This document shows positions 54,901 to 62,298 of a DNA stretch of 63,596 nt, piece by piece. The notes beneath the pieces are model-generated. The model was not told the origin of the DNA and made no database searches. It saw only the letters and a program-made list of their open reading frames with translations. The position numbers and the translations under genes are program-made. The DNA lies in NCBI GenBank assembly GCA_002395105.1, contig DGWA01000006.1:1-63596 (forward strand), written 5' to 3'. The stretch comes from Rickettsiales bacterium UBA4270 (GTDB lineage: Bacteria; Pseudomonadota; Alphaproteobacteria; Rickettsiales; Deianiraeaceae). Every line of letters begins with the position of its first letter. Positions within the stretch are counted from its first letter, which is position 1.

Positions 54901-57633
54901 GCCAACATTACATTGCCACATTTCAGGATCAGAATAACAGCTACCAGAAGTATCATTATCATCGTCTGGATCTAAATAAACCATTAAACCATTTCCGTTT
55001 TTCATTTCAATATATTGATCTCCGCTTTTAACTAGAATAGGATATTGAGTTGCAATTGTAATTGGTATAGAATCTCCAGCTTTAACCGGAAAAGAAAACC
55101 ATTGCATTGGAATAATACCTGCATTATCTTTACCAAATAAAAGTTTATTATCAGAATTATATGTGGAATATGTTCCGTCTATGACGCAACTATCTGGAAC
55201 TATATTAAATTGTTGTTTAACTTCTTCGCTCATTTCATCATAGCCATTTGGTTTCGACGAATACACGACAGTATCTTCAAAAATTTTTAAATTTGGAAAT
55301 ATATCATCAGTACATTCTATAGAAACAATATCATCGCTCGCAACAGGCATTAAACCATATTCAAGTCCAACATTTTCTTTACTATCATCAGGGTATATTT
55401 TTGGAATATAAATAGAACCATCAATATATTTACGGATAGCATCTGGACTTGCTAAATATGCTGGCTTTGCGGGATCAAATATTTTTGCTTTAACCAATGT
55501 CATATCATTCATTGTTTGAACATCGTTATCATATCCATCGCAAAATCCATGCCACCTATCGGAAGTATAATTAGGTGTTATTATATGGTAGCAATTTCCT
55601 TGCGCTATCATACTTGAATTACAAACAGTTGATGTTATCAAACTTGTTTTACAGTCTGTTCCTTTTTTAATATCATCGCACATAAAATAGCCAGCAACTC
55701 CGTCATCGTTTTCAGTTTTTGTTGTATTCGTAAAATCACCGCAACAAAAAAGCGACGACACATCAATTCTTCTATAACCTTTTTCATCACTAGCGTTTGA
55801 AGCAGTTATACAAGGAATTCTTGCTTGCTTCCAAGGCATATTGTTTGGTTTTACGGCATCAATTTTCCCATCATCAATTAAACTTTCATCAAGCAAATAA
55901 TACAGAGTATTATCTGTGTCGTCATATCTCGCGCCAGCTCTTGGATCAACTTGTTTTCTTCTTCTATGCTGATAGTCAATACAAGAAACAACTGATGGAT
56001 TTTGTATTCTATTATTTCTTGTAGTGCCATTATCTGTATAAAGCTGAACAGCGCAATCTTTTGGACACTCCCCGACTACATCGTCTAAATTATAATCACT
56101 TTTTTTCTTACATACTTTTGTACAATAATCAATTTGCTTATCGCTTGCGTCATAATCTAGCCAATCATAATTACTTTTTCTAATTTTATGTAAATTATAT
56201 TCAATATTTTTAGGAGCCATTCTACAAAATTGTTGATATTTCGATCTATCTTTACAAACAGTAGCAACAGACGAAGAATATGGCAAAAATCTATTTTTAT
56301 ATTCATTTTGCTGAAAACATTCATGATTATCGTATAAATTGCTTGTCCCGGAACCATATATTTCATTATACGTCTTAAATACGACCATGATCGGACTTTT
56401 TGTTGTAGTTCTTTCATCTTCTGTTCCTATTGTCCCAAATTTATATTCTGAGCAAATATTACCATTATTATTGTCCTGCTTTCCACCAAATATACACATA
56501 TAATAGTTCTGTTTATATTCTTCATCTGTTAACTGTTGCGATCTTTCTTGCTCTTGTTTTTGTTGATCTAATATTTTTTCAGCACATTCTTTATCGGGCA
56601 CGCTACCTTCTTTGTAGCATTCATCAATTTTACTGGCAGACGATGAATCTTTTGATTTTGATTTTAAACTAAGTAATTGCAAAATATCTTCATCCGTTCT
56701 ACTTAGTTGTTCTTCAAATTGAGGATAATTTTCTATTATTATTGGAGTAACTCTTCTTTTATATTGTAATTTTTTATCACCATAGTCGAATATACAAACA
56801 TACCACAAAACTCCACCTGCGGATTTAACTTTACATGATAATTGATTATGCTCGACGTCGACTGTAACAACTTTATCTATAAGATCATAGTTGTCGTCGA
56901 ACCATTTGTGAAAAACTATTTTTTTAGGAAAATACCAAATATAATTTATTTTTTCTGAACCACTCGGTTTACAACTTGGAGGAATGTCATTTGTTATTTG
57001 ATTTAAACTAAGTTGAACTTTCGTCCCATTATCATCTTCTACGTCATATTTATAATCATATTCACATGTACCATTGGCCTTATATTTAACTATTTTTGTT
57101 ATTTTATACGGATGTTTTTGCTTAATTGTTCTTTTTGTTTCTACAACTTTAGAACTATTAACCAACCCACCATCAAGTTTTATATAATCACTTAATTTTA
57201 CATTTAACATTTGCGAAGTTCCAGATAATATGACACTATCAGATACATCCATAGTCAGTTTGTTGCCAGATTTAACTATTATATCGTTATTTGATTGTGT
57301 TTTCAGTTCATGCCAAAGATTTTCTTTCGCCATTGATTCGGTTGTTCCATCATGTAAAACATAGGCTCCAAACTGATTTTCCTGTTTAATTATATTTGGA
57401 TTAATTGGCTTAACTTTCGTAATCTGAGAACTTTCCCATTCTCCACCTAAAATTGTTTGTTCTGGCGTGCGACATACGTTGTCCCCGCAACCGAACAAAG
57501 TAAACCAAACCACTAAGAGTAAAATGGTTCTAAAAACGGTAAAAATGTTATTATTTTTATAATTAAAAAACACCAATTCTAAAAAAGATATTTTAATATA
57601 ATTTGCAAATATTTTATTAATGCGCTTAACCAT
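48982..57633 (-). CDS. Giant VirB6/TrbL-like type IV secretion protein
   Basis: A 2883-residue protein, about nine times the size of a plain VirB6. The N-terminus has a hydrophobic signal (about 32-47) ending LFGCGDNVC, so Cys49 may be lipidated. A huge, Cys-rich, presumably extracytoplasmic region follows (about 50-2520), with a hydrophobic Ala-rich stretch near 1815-1885. The C-terminal 300 residues (about 2530-2825) form the polytopic VirB6/TrbL domain, followed by a charged tail. Rickettsiales encode several extended VirB6 paralogues beside virB4; here a single giant stands alone without other vir genes. tatC follows in eight bases. Function as a channel component with a surface-exposed part is inferred. 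Confidence 0.85.
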   Translation of the reverse strand: MVKRINKIFANYIKISFLELVFFNYKNNNIFTVFRTILLLVVWFTLFGCGDNVCRTPEQTILGGEWESSQITKVKPINPNIIKQENQFGAYVLHDGTTESMAKENLWHELKTQSNNDIIVKSGNKLTMDVSDSVILSGTSQMLNVKLSDYIKLDGGLVNSSKVVETKRTIKQKHPYKITKIVKYKANGTCEYDYKYDVEDDNGTKVQLSLNQITNDIPPSCKPSGSEKINYIWYFPKKIVFHKWFDDNYDLIDKVVTVDVEHNQLSCKVKSAGGVLWYVCIFDYGDKKLQYKRRVTPIIIENYPQFEEQLSRTDEDILQLLSLKSKSKDSSSASKIDECYKEGSVPDKECAEKILDQQKQEQERSQQLTDEEYKQNYYMCIFGGKQDNNNGNICSEYKFGTIGTEDERTTTKSPIMVVFKTYNEIYGSGTSNLYDNHECFQQNEYKNRFLPYSSSVATVCKDRSKYQQFCRMAPKNIEYNLHKIRKSNYDWLDYDASDKQIDYCTKVCKKKSDYNLDDVVGECPKDCAVQLYTDNGTTRNNRIQNPSVVSCIDYQHRRRKQVDPRAGARYDDTDNTLYYLLDESLIDDGKIDAVKPNNMPWKQARIPCITASNASDEKGYRRIDVSSLFCCGDFTNTTKTENDDGVAGYFMCDDIKKGTDCKTSLITSTVCNSSMIAQGNCYHIITPNYTSDRWHGFCDGYDNDVQTMNDMTLVKAKIFDPAKPAYLASPDAIRKYIDGSIYIPKIYPDDSKENVGLEYGLMPVASDDIVSIECTDDIFPNLKIFEDTVVYSSKPNGYDEMSEEVKQQFNIVPDSCVIDGTYSTYNSDNKLLFGKDNAGIIPMQWFSFPVKAGDSIPITIATQYPILVKSGDQYIEMKNGNGLMVYLDPDDDNDTSGSCYSDPEMWQCNVGIGGSYAYYRPYEYSKYAVYSKNRNPRKIATPNELWWYCDDERPMWFSGYDFKNIKTGKPVYMHTYKVDDVLSFLPKYQSDDKPVPPEELPVEKVGCNEDGLPSSMVINGQTYDHSSITGLLYDESYGARYVYSDGTTQRTISIEDSSITNKTYERYAPKIIVVDLVEEGLTNVQIQANTEDKEYNNLVRTYKKDGNNILQAYYEFDYFSKHYKIRIEDNIIHKPAVCYNEGEYRKEDSLSDDTIQEMSNIKFVNNSKYYVLNKSENSSEIFTRFGPFSGMHSNTSGLLLPAIYTTEGACLEHFIYDEQHKDSPEGNTEMSTWLWVESTHILRKNLSKPWRLEFTTPAMEYNDGKYLIDEKQDNSTGTLSRCYNKVDFEDCGPTDIPDIVIVDLSKTNNAKKKDISGNVVLYKDENFVKYITKQYYPITFAPLGWNNYQLDIKDPMISSIKCNNYSNCAVDEIPVIELTQNGVSYRIENGDIAGGAVVKIGKLQKKDIMSFDLITSGVNYDAGNYTIDDPVLDKNAICFTGNKVCKTYLDKYIGVDTITEESEMCDEAINSSHEVAGNGMVIAKKTKSKRCKVKNEYLYSLSKLPYIVSCQNSKVLDTDDKTEMTSVYSTPYQNAKIYPELSSNEVGGFVLKTNIHSFVSNQYFARCVPSWITPKWMVMEQPNDPSTFYTGHTAVSGSYIAPDGANWTTDYVKDKYHLNSVWRSYGGVVRNAVMNQKCSTKTLPNGTKYKASCELNDVQAFDASFVARYPKQLIMVKPMVNDPINTSDDDCEISVNGTKQASTKIKMNSPFGFQSAIINNYALDRKESKKNISGVQPKETINGDGKHGDEFFKQSEFQRNMIGAGILTPVWNTLSLPNGTSAVFDQGDKINFNAIGDYYASGALSHKAQAYCMVRATWSEVGAISMYALALDQEVAAGVLLSYALSETTAALFAVFPANVALFAKAAALYLWFLAKQASTIGFMVAGTEMAQAPNGKMVTEKAPSAKRSCGVATAFKVVPLPPSACLQGYITKCSNNRINDYVSGATSEKALLYCKSEENVNFRTERMKIGACNKHIKDIDNKNSIGIKPQRYKSSDAKYPNMLIDAVGGWSDLENIYEENCGVCVKKKSIYSYNGITYSLDELLNTLPKTVRTSEHCKNYIDDDGNAYTWTQNIKVLKPFDSYKYSNKKIVFDSISDILSRKISECDKDSHYIMSFDDEAILNNVKTAFLKMQIRNLEGCVSNMMQVYYNGLNLSGTTDECKNRVSDDIEVMSNAACNDMLNMSKNIDGNEYYNYTFSQNAVSAVCQDDKYVRKTSEKNNNFASVTRVDAEDILSQYGYGELTTDTSYVEDGTTNIILNIPTTIRGKEFKTAKLGFFLAGDYDDNPLYLYKNYRIINQDDLQRGYTLNIGNGSQVSKGKYLYYYIQPLNDQGIPDPSYNPNKLFSPSSSDYTPETISSSNLVYSFKAYDKNDSGKISIISPRTGKLWVAILDSDKLSPGDKDADGRYIEFIDANEDGTARVNGNNVLYTHGGYYNVHVNVQTDSEDSIDDIVSSEQASGVNKLLTTLIIKPIKTLFIGDYICKRCLLNNPSKCEIKPSDAEERDWYTSEYKKVCDYEWEAGMLGKIASSFLKIHLLYVAWFIFVVFSVFIIGFQFITGEQKFDFKFMKDYLWRYALIMAFVNPNSLGLYIDLFVKPAFNLAEGLSAFVAGNFSSEKYTAANPQDFIYSAFGPIDKILKFWINRYTFEKLLAILFSSWSGFIVIIILLMCFVFFMISVIEAVVLYVIILIKMSLYFAIGPAVFLLLIHEKTADKFTDWWKTIAACIAEQVMMFAGLSFFSTIYYYIIKGSMNFVYCWEPILKIPILDITLFSMWRISGTMPVHMAELSGFVGEDSAINTKGFNFLTAFILFIITCMMSEFINKTSTFGAKIFGKESSMPSVLKETLGQVKSIVKGLPMQGVKSLKDTATGKISENKNDSERRQ

Positions 57634-57697
57634 TGTTTATATCAATATATTAATATTTTGCTTTTTTATTTTTTTTTTATAAAATAATATAAAAAAT

Positions 57698-59710
57698 ATG
57701 AAACTAGACAATGATGATGCAATAAAAACAGAAGTACCTAACGACAAAAACACTATTTTAAACAAAAACAATTATGATCAATTGTTGAAAGATAAAAACA
57801 ATAAAAAAAATGATAAAGAAGACGAAGACAGTTCTAAATCGGAAAACAATGAAGATAAAGCAAAATATACTTCCGATGATAACAAAAATGATAAAATTTA
57901 TAGTTCGGAAGAGGGCAAAAAATACGTCAACTCTGGCCCTATGGATATAATAAGAGATCTGTATTCCAACGATAGCAGTATTGGGTTTGAAACTACAAAA
58001 CTTGATAGCGATTTCATAAAAAACTTACGAAACTATGAAATAGACAAAAAATATAATAATGCAATAGAAAATGCAAAAAATAATAAAAAACAATTAAACC
58101 CAATTAAAGAATACAAACAATTCAGCACAATGTTCGGAGTGTTAACTCAAAGTATATTGGAAAACACAAATAAAGACGGAGAAATTTCATTAGGCGATCT
58201 TAATGATTTTTTCAAGGAAGGCTCTTTTAAGAAATTAGAAGATAAATTAGTTAATGATTTGGAAAAAAAAAATGACAAAGGAGAACTAGCTTACACAAAC
58301 GAACAAAGAAATTTTATCAGAAAAGTATTAGAACTGCTTGGAACTATAAAAAATAATCATAATTTTTCTTTTGATAGTGCCAGTACAAAACAAAACTTAG
58401 GATACGTATTTAGAAACGTATGGTTCAATTATCAAAATAGTTCATTTATCAAGAAACTCTTGGCCGCAATTTGTGATTTTCTTACATTTTCTAACTCACA
58501 TAAAAATACCAGAGAAGTAATGTTTTTGTCCGAACAGATAATAAAAGATGCCGATGCTTTTTACGATATTCCATTTAACGAAAGACAAATACTTATCAAT
58601 AAAATGACACAAAATTTAGCAAAAATAAAACATTTATTGCACAGTATCCCTTTTCTCCCTAATAAAACAAATAAATCTTTTAAAGAAGCTGTGAAATGTA
58701 TCGATCAAGCAAGAAATACCAAAACAAGTGCAGTAAACGTCATCACTGATCTTATAGCGGCGTTTGGTATCCGTTCGATAGAGAATTCAAGTATTAATGC
58801 AATAAATGAAAATACACGCAAACTCATGCAAGATTCTTTAACTAAATCAATAATGGATTCTTATAAAGATCTTACTGAAGCCGAAGCCTCTAATATGGCA
58901 GGCGATGTTTTAATGTGTGATGCATCAACAAAAAAGTTTTACAAAACAAATAATAATGAAAATATTTTCTATGATGGAAAAATAAAAAAAGAATATGACG
59001 CGATGTCAAGCAAATTGGAACAAACAAATGAAGTTGAAGACGTGAAAATTAAATGCAACACAAATTTACTAAAAGTAGAGTATATAAAAAAACAAACAGA
59101 ACAATTTATAGACGCTATGAACATATACGTAGCAAACACTCGCCAACATATAGCAAAGTGTATGGAAAAATATACTTTACTTGCTGGAGCCGGTGCGAAT
59201 TGCTATGATAAAAATATAAATTCAGTTATAAAAGGAATAAGCGATAAAATGATCGAAAATATTTATTACTCATTTAAAAATCTCAAACATTCTTTTTATG
59301 AATATGAAGATAATTATGTAAAAAGAAAAAAGATAATTTATGATAGCAAAATGTCTTTTGAGGAAGAAAAAGAAGAAATAAACCAAACTATCAAAAAATG
59401 TTTATGTGATAAAGATGGTAATCCAAAAAATGGTAAAGTATCAGATGTTAAAGAAATAAAAGACATGGTAAGCAAAATGAAAAATATTCCGGAATACTCA
59501 TTTGCATGCTGTGAAGAAATATACAGAATAATAAACAATATAATAAAGGATATCAACGCGATAAATAATACTCAATTCCTGGAAACTTCTAATAATAACA
59601 ATAATAATTTATTTGAATTAGCGAACAATAAGAGTGTTATTGAAAACAATATGTTTCGTGATTTGTTAGATAAAAATGCTCTAAACGGTTTCTACCATAA
59701 AAAACATTAA
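57698..59710 (+). CDS. Unknown 670-residue protein, possible secreted effector
   Basis: I do not recognise this protein. The first 80 residues are a disordered Asp/Glu/Lys/Asn/Ser-rich tail, followed by a mostly helical body (about 85-630) and an Asn-rich stretch near 640-650. There is no signal peptide and no clear membrane segment. The C-terminus is basic (HKKH), a loose feature of type IV substrates. It is transcribed divergently from the giant VirB6-like gene with a 64-base gap, so shared control and a role as a substrate or partner are possible. An A-run of ten bases lies near 58263. Confidence 0.65.
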   Translation: MKLDNDDAIKTEVPNDKNTILNKNNYDQLLKDKNNKKNDKEDEDSSKSENNEDKAKYTSDDNKNDKIYSSEEGKKYVNSGPMDIIRDLYSNDSSIGFETTKLDSDFIKNLRNYEIDKKYNNAIENAKNNKKQLNPIKEYKQFSTMFGVLTQSILENTNKDGEISLGDLNDFFKEGSFKKLEDKLVNDLEKKNDKGELAYTNEQRNFIRKVLELLGTIKNNHNFSFDSASTKQNLGYVFRNVWFNYQNSSFIKKLLAAICDFLTFSNSHKNTREVMFLSEQIIKDADAFYDIPFNERQILINKMTQNLAKIKHLLHSIPFLPNKTNKSFKEAVKCIDQARNTKTSAVNVITDLIAAFGIRSIENSSINAINENTRKLMQDSLTKSIMDSYKDLTEAEASNMAGDVLMCDASTKKFYKTNNNENIFYDGKIKKEYDAMSSKLEQTNEVEDVKIKCNTNLLKVEYIKKQTEQFIDAMNIYVANTRQHIAKCMEKYTLLAGAGANCYDKNINSVIKGISDKMIENIYYSFKNLKHSFYEYEDNYVKRKKIIYDSKMSFEEEKEEINQTIKKCLCDKDGNPKNGKVSDVKEIKDMVSKMKNIPEYSFACCEEIYRIINNIIKDINAINNTQFLETSNNNNNNLFELANNKSVIENNMFRDLLDKNALNGFYHKKH

Positions 59711-59757
59711 GTCATTCTTGACTATTATTTTATAAACATACATTTACATATGTTTTT

Positions 59758-59991
59758 ATGCATTTTCACTTAACAAATATTTCAACATATTCAACAATCC
59801 TAAGAACAGTAATTTTTACATCTGGACACTATATTATAGATACATCTGTTACTCATTTTATCACCGGTGCGCCTTGGCATTTAGCTTTTACATCAAGCAT
59901 TATTGGCCCAATACTAAATGCTGTATGGTATTTTATATTAGATAGATTTTTCTTTTCATATTTAGTAAAAAAAATAAAATCACATGTCTGA
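59758..59991 (+). CDS. DUF2061-like small membrane protein
   Basis: A 77-residue protein with two membrane segments. The pattern ILRTVIFTSGHYIIDTSV, then THFITG, and IIGPILNAVWYFILDRFF matches the small DUF2061 group (HF...ITG...A...I.P..N...Y), whose function is unknown. Its 3' end overlaps the end of the convergent Asn-rich gene by 12 bases. Given its length the family assignment is moderate. Confidence 0.6.
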   Translation: MHFHLTNISTYSTILRTVIFTSGHYIIDTSVTHFITGAPWHLAFTSSIIGPILNAVWYFILDRFFFSYLVKKIKSHV

Positions 59992-61353
59992 TTTATTCAG
60001 GTTTTCTTCTTGTAATGTATTCAGGTTAGAGATTTGATTGTTATTTATTTGTTGATGTTCAGCAACACTTTCGTTGTTGTTTTTCACTTGTTCAATCCTA
60101 TTATTGCTATTGTTGGCATTGTTGTTTTCATTGACGTTGGCTTTATTGTCATTAGATTTATTTGCGTCATTATTAATTTCATTATCAATGTTGTTCAAAT
60201 TTAACACTTTGGAATTTTTATTTGTATCAGCTTCTTTCACTCCATTTTGCTTTGTATCTTTTTTATCTTCTTTTTTTTGTCCTTTATTCTCTATTTTTAC
60301 ATCATTTTTTGATTCATCATTATGCACAGAATCAGGTATATGTTTAACGTCATCTGTTTTTTTAACGATTTCTCTAACAAGTTGTTGACCATTTTTTGTG
60401 CTGTTTTCTTTTTTATTACCGACGTAATTTTTAATTATATCATTGAATTTATCTTCATCTTTGCCATTGTCTATTGTTTTTTCTGGAGGAATGACTGGTT
60501 GTTTATTATTATTTTTTACAACTGGTTTTTTATTTTGATCGCCTATGATATTTGAATTATTTGATTGATTTATATTTTTATCTATTTTTTTTTGATTATC
60601 CTTTTTATTGTTCTCTTTTTTATTTTGTTGCTCTGATTTGTATCTTAATGAATTACCAATTTTTGATTCTGTTATTGAACGCACATTTCCCATCTCGCTT
60701 GCTGCATTTTTAATTTCATTCGCACTACTCTGCTTTTTTATCTCATTGTTCATATTCACGCTACGACCAACCATAGAAAAACCAGCAAAAAAAATCATGA
60801 TACCAAACCCAACATATCCAACCAGAGAAACAGATGCAACAAAACCAAATAATGTAGTTCCAACCGACGCTAATCCAACTCCAAACGAGACTTTACTAAC
60901 TGTGGAAGATATTTTTCCTCTATGGATTTTTTTTTCTGTGATCTTAGAACTTGACAATATTAGATATTTTTCTAAACAAAGTCCACTTATTTTTTCATTA
61001 GTCGCAATCTGTTTTAATAGCTCAATAAGCTCGCAATATTTAATTTTTATAGGATACTTAGTGTTATCATTAATGCCATAATTTTTATTTAAAATTTCCA
61101 TCAATTGCTGTTTATCCGTTTCTGCTACATCTTTATATAAAAAATCAATATCTTCTTTTTGAAACGAGAAAGTTGTATTAAATTGTATAGCATAGGGATT
61201 ATTAAATGAAATATTGATAAAAGAACTCTTGTCAAAAGTACTGTTAATAATCTGTAGTGGCTCGTATATATTATTTAAATAATTATTTATCTCAACAAAA
61301 GCTTTGCCGATTTTGCCTAAATCATTACCGTTTTGTTGCGTTGTTGCATGCAT
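59980..61353 (-). CDS. Unknown membrane protein with a long Asn/Lys-rich tail
   Basis: A 457-residue protein I do not recognise. Residues 1-140 are a mixed helical domain. Residues 152-196 form a glycine-rich membrane hairpin (GVGLASVGTTLFGFVASVS, then a second helix). Residues about 235-457 are a disordered tail of Asn, Lys, Asp and Gln. The hairpin resembles membrane-inserting segments of host-targeted inclusion-type proteins, but that is only a visual impression. Together with the 670-residue gene and the giant VirB6-like gene it makes a cluster of large lineage-specific genes. Confidence 0.6.
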   Translation of the reverse strand: MHATTQQNGNDLGKIGKAFVEINNYLNNIYEPLQIINSTFDKSSFINISFNNPYAIQFNTTFSFQKEDIDFLYKDVAETDKQQLMEILNKNYGINDNTKYPIKIKYCELIELLKQIATNEKISGLCLEKYLILSSSKITEKKIHRGKISSTVSKVSFGVGLASVGTTLFGFVASVSLVGYVGFGIMIFFAGFSMVGRSVNMNNEIKKQSSANEIKNAASEMGNVRSITESKIGNSLRYKSEQQNKKENNKKDNQKKIDKNINQSNNSNIIGDQNKKPVVKNNNKQPVIPPEKTIDNGKDEDKFNDIIKNYVGNKKENSTKNGQQLVREIVKKTDDVKHIPDSVHNDESKNDVKIENKGQKKEDKKDTKQNGVKEADTNKNSKVLNLNNIDNEINNDANKSNDNKANVNENNNANNSNNRIEQVKNNNESVAEHQQINNNQISNLNTLQEENLNKSDM

Positions 61354-61422
61354 ACAATTAATTTTATCAAAATATTATTTAATATCAAAAAATTGTATTT
61401 TATTTTTTCCTAATCGCTTCCC

Positions 61423-61451
61423 TTGACAAATAATAGTTATTAATATAAATA
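61423..61451 (+). promoter_or_regulatory. Promoter candidate for the iscU-iscA fusion gene
   Basis: A perfect TTGACA (61423-61428) is followed by overlapping -10 options TATAAA (61444-61449, 15-base spacer) and TAAATA (61446-61451, 17-base spacer). The ATG is 13-15 bases further on. No IscR-type site was recognised. Confidence 0.45.
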
Positions 61452-61464
61452 GTCTTGCTATTAA

Positions 61465-62265
61465 ATGCCAAAATACAATGATTATATACTGAACTATTAC
61501 AACGACAATAGTCATGTTGGTTCATTTAACTCAACAAATAAAAATATTGGAACTGGATTAGTAGGCTCACCGTCTTGTGGAGACGTAATGAAGCTACAAA
61601 TTAAGGTCAAAAAAAATAAAAATGAAAAATCTGGAAAAATAGTAGATGCTAAAATTTTAGTCTTTGGATGTGGCTCCGCAAAAGCATCCAGTAGTTATGT
61701 CGCAAAATACCTTATTGGAAAAACAATCGAAGAAGCATTAAGAATAAAAAATGTAGATATAGCAAAAACATTAAACTTGCCTAGAATTAAATTACATTGT
61801 TCTGTTCTTGCAGAAAGCGCAATTCAAAGAGCTATCAAAGACTATATTGAAAAAAACAAAAAAGACACAAATACTAAAAAGTTAAATACACAAAAAGAAA
61901 ATAAAAACAAAAAGCGTAAAGATGATAAAATTGAAATTTTTATCAGCAAAGAAGCTACCGATTTTATAAAAAAATATCTGTCAAAAACTAAAAATACAAT
62001 CGGAATTCGTCTATGTTTAGAAGAAGGAAAATGTGGTTTAATGTATAAAACATACTGCGTTAAAAATAATAAAAACACAGAAAATTATATTATTAAAAAT
62101 ATTAACGGAATAAATTTTTTTATAAAACATGATGAAATCAAAATTTTAAATGGCACAAAAATTGACTTCAAAGAGAATGGGCTTAAACGTGGTTTAATCT
62201 TTAAAAATCCAAAAGAAACTGGAAAGTGTGATTGCGGTCTTAGCTTTTTTACCAAAAAGTATTGA
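61465..62265 (+). CDS. IscU-IscA fusion, Fe-S cluster scaffold plus A-type carrier
   Basis: One 266-residue reading frame holds two Fe-S assembly proteins. Residues 1-127 are IscU: GTGLVGSPSCGDVMKLQI (Cys38, Asp40), FGCGSAKASSS (Cys69) and KLHCSVLAESAI (His111, Cys112). Residues 128-154 are a Lys/Asn linker. Residues 155-266 are IscA: IFISKEATDFIKKYL, GIRLCLEEGKCGLMY (Cys190) and NPKETGKCDCGLSFF (Cys255, Cys257). Every cluster ligand of both modules is kept. The HscA-binding LPPVK motif reads LPRIK. It stands alone, without iscS, hscA, hscB or fdx. A promoter candidate is upstream; lptB follows after 33 bases. Confidence 0.93.
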   Translation: MPKYNDYILNYYNDNSHVGSFNSTNKNIGTGLVGSPSCGDVMKLQIKVKKNKNEKSGKIVDAKILVFGCGSAKASSSYVAKYLIGKTIEEALRIKNVDIAKTLNLPRIKLHCSVLAESAIQRAIKDYIEKNKKDTNTKKLNTQKENKNKKRKDDKIEIFISKEATDFIKKYLSKTKNTIGIRLCLEEGKCGLMYKTYCVKNNKNTENYIIKNINGINFFIKHDEIKILNGTKIDFKENGLKRGLIFKNPKETGKCDCGLSFFTKKY

Positions 62266-62298
62266 CAAAAAATTTATATCAATTCAAAATTCAAAAAG

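Noticed and set aside
60000..60650. Asn/Lys-rich coding repeats as a CRISPR or tandem-repeat array
   Set aside because: The repeats are low-complexity codons without regular spacing or conserved repeat units; the gene is a continuous frame.
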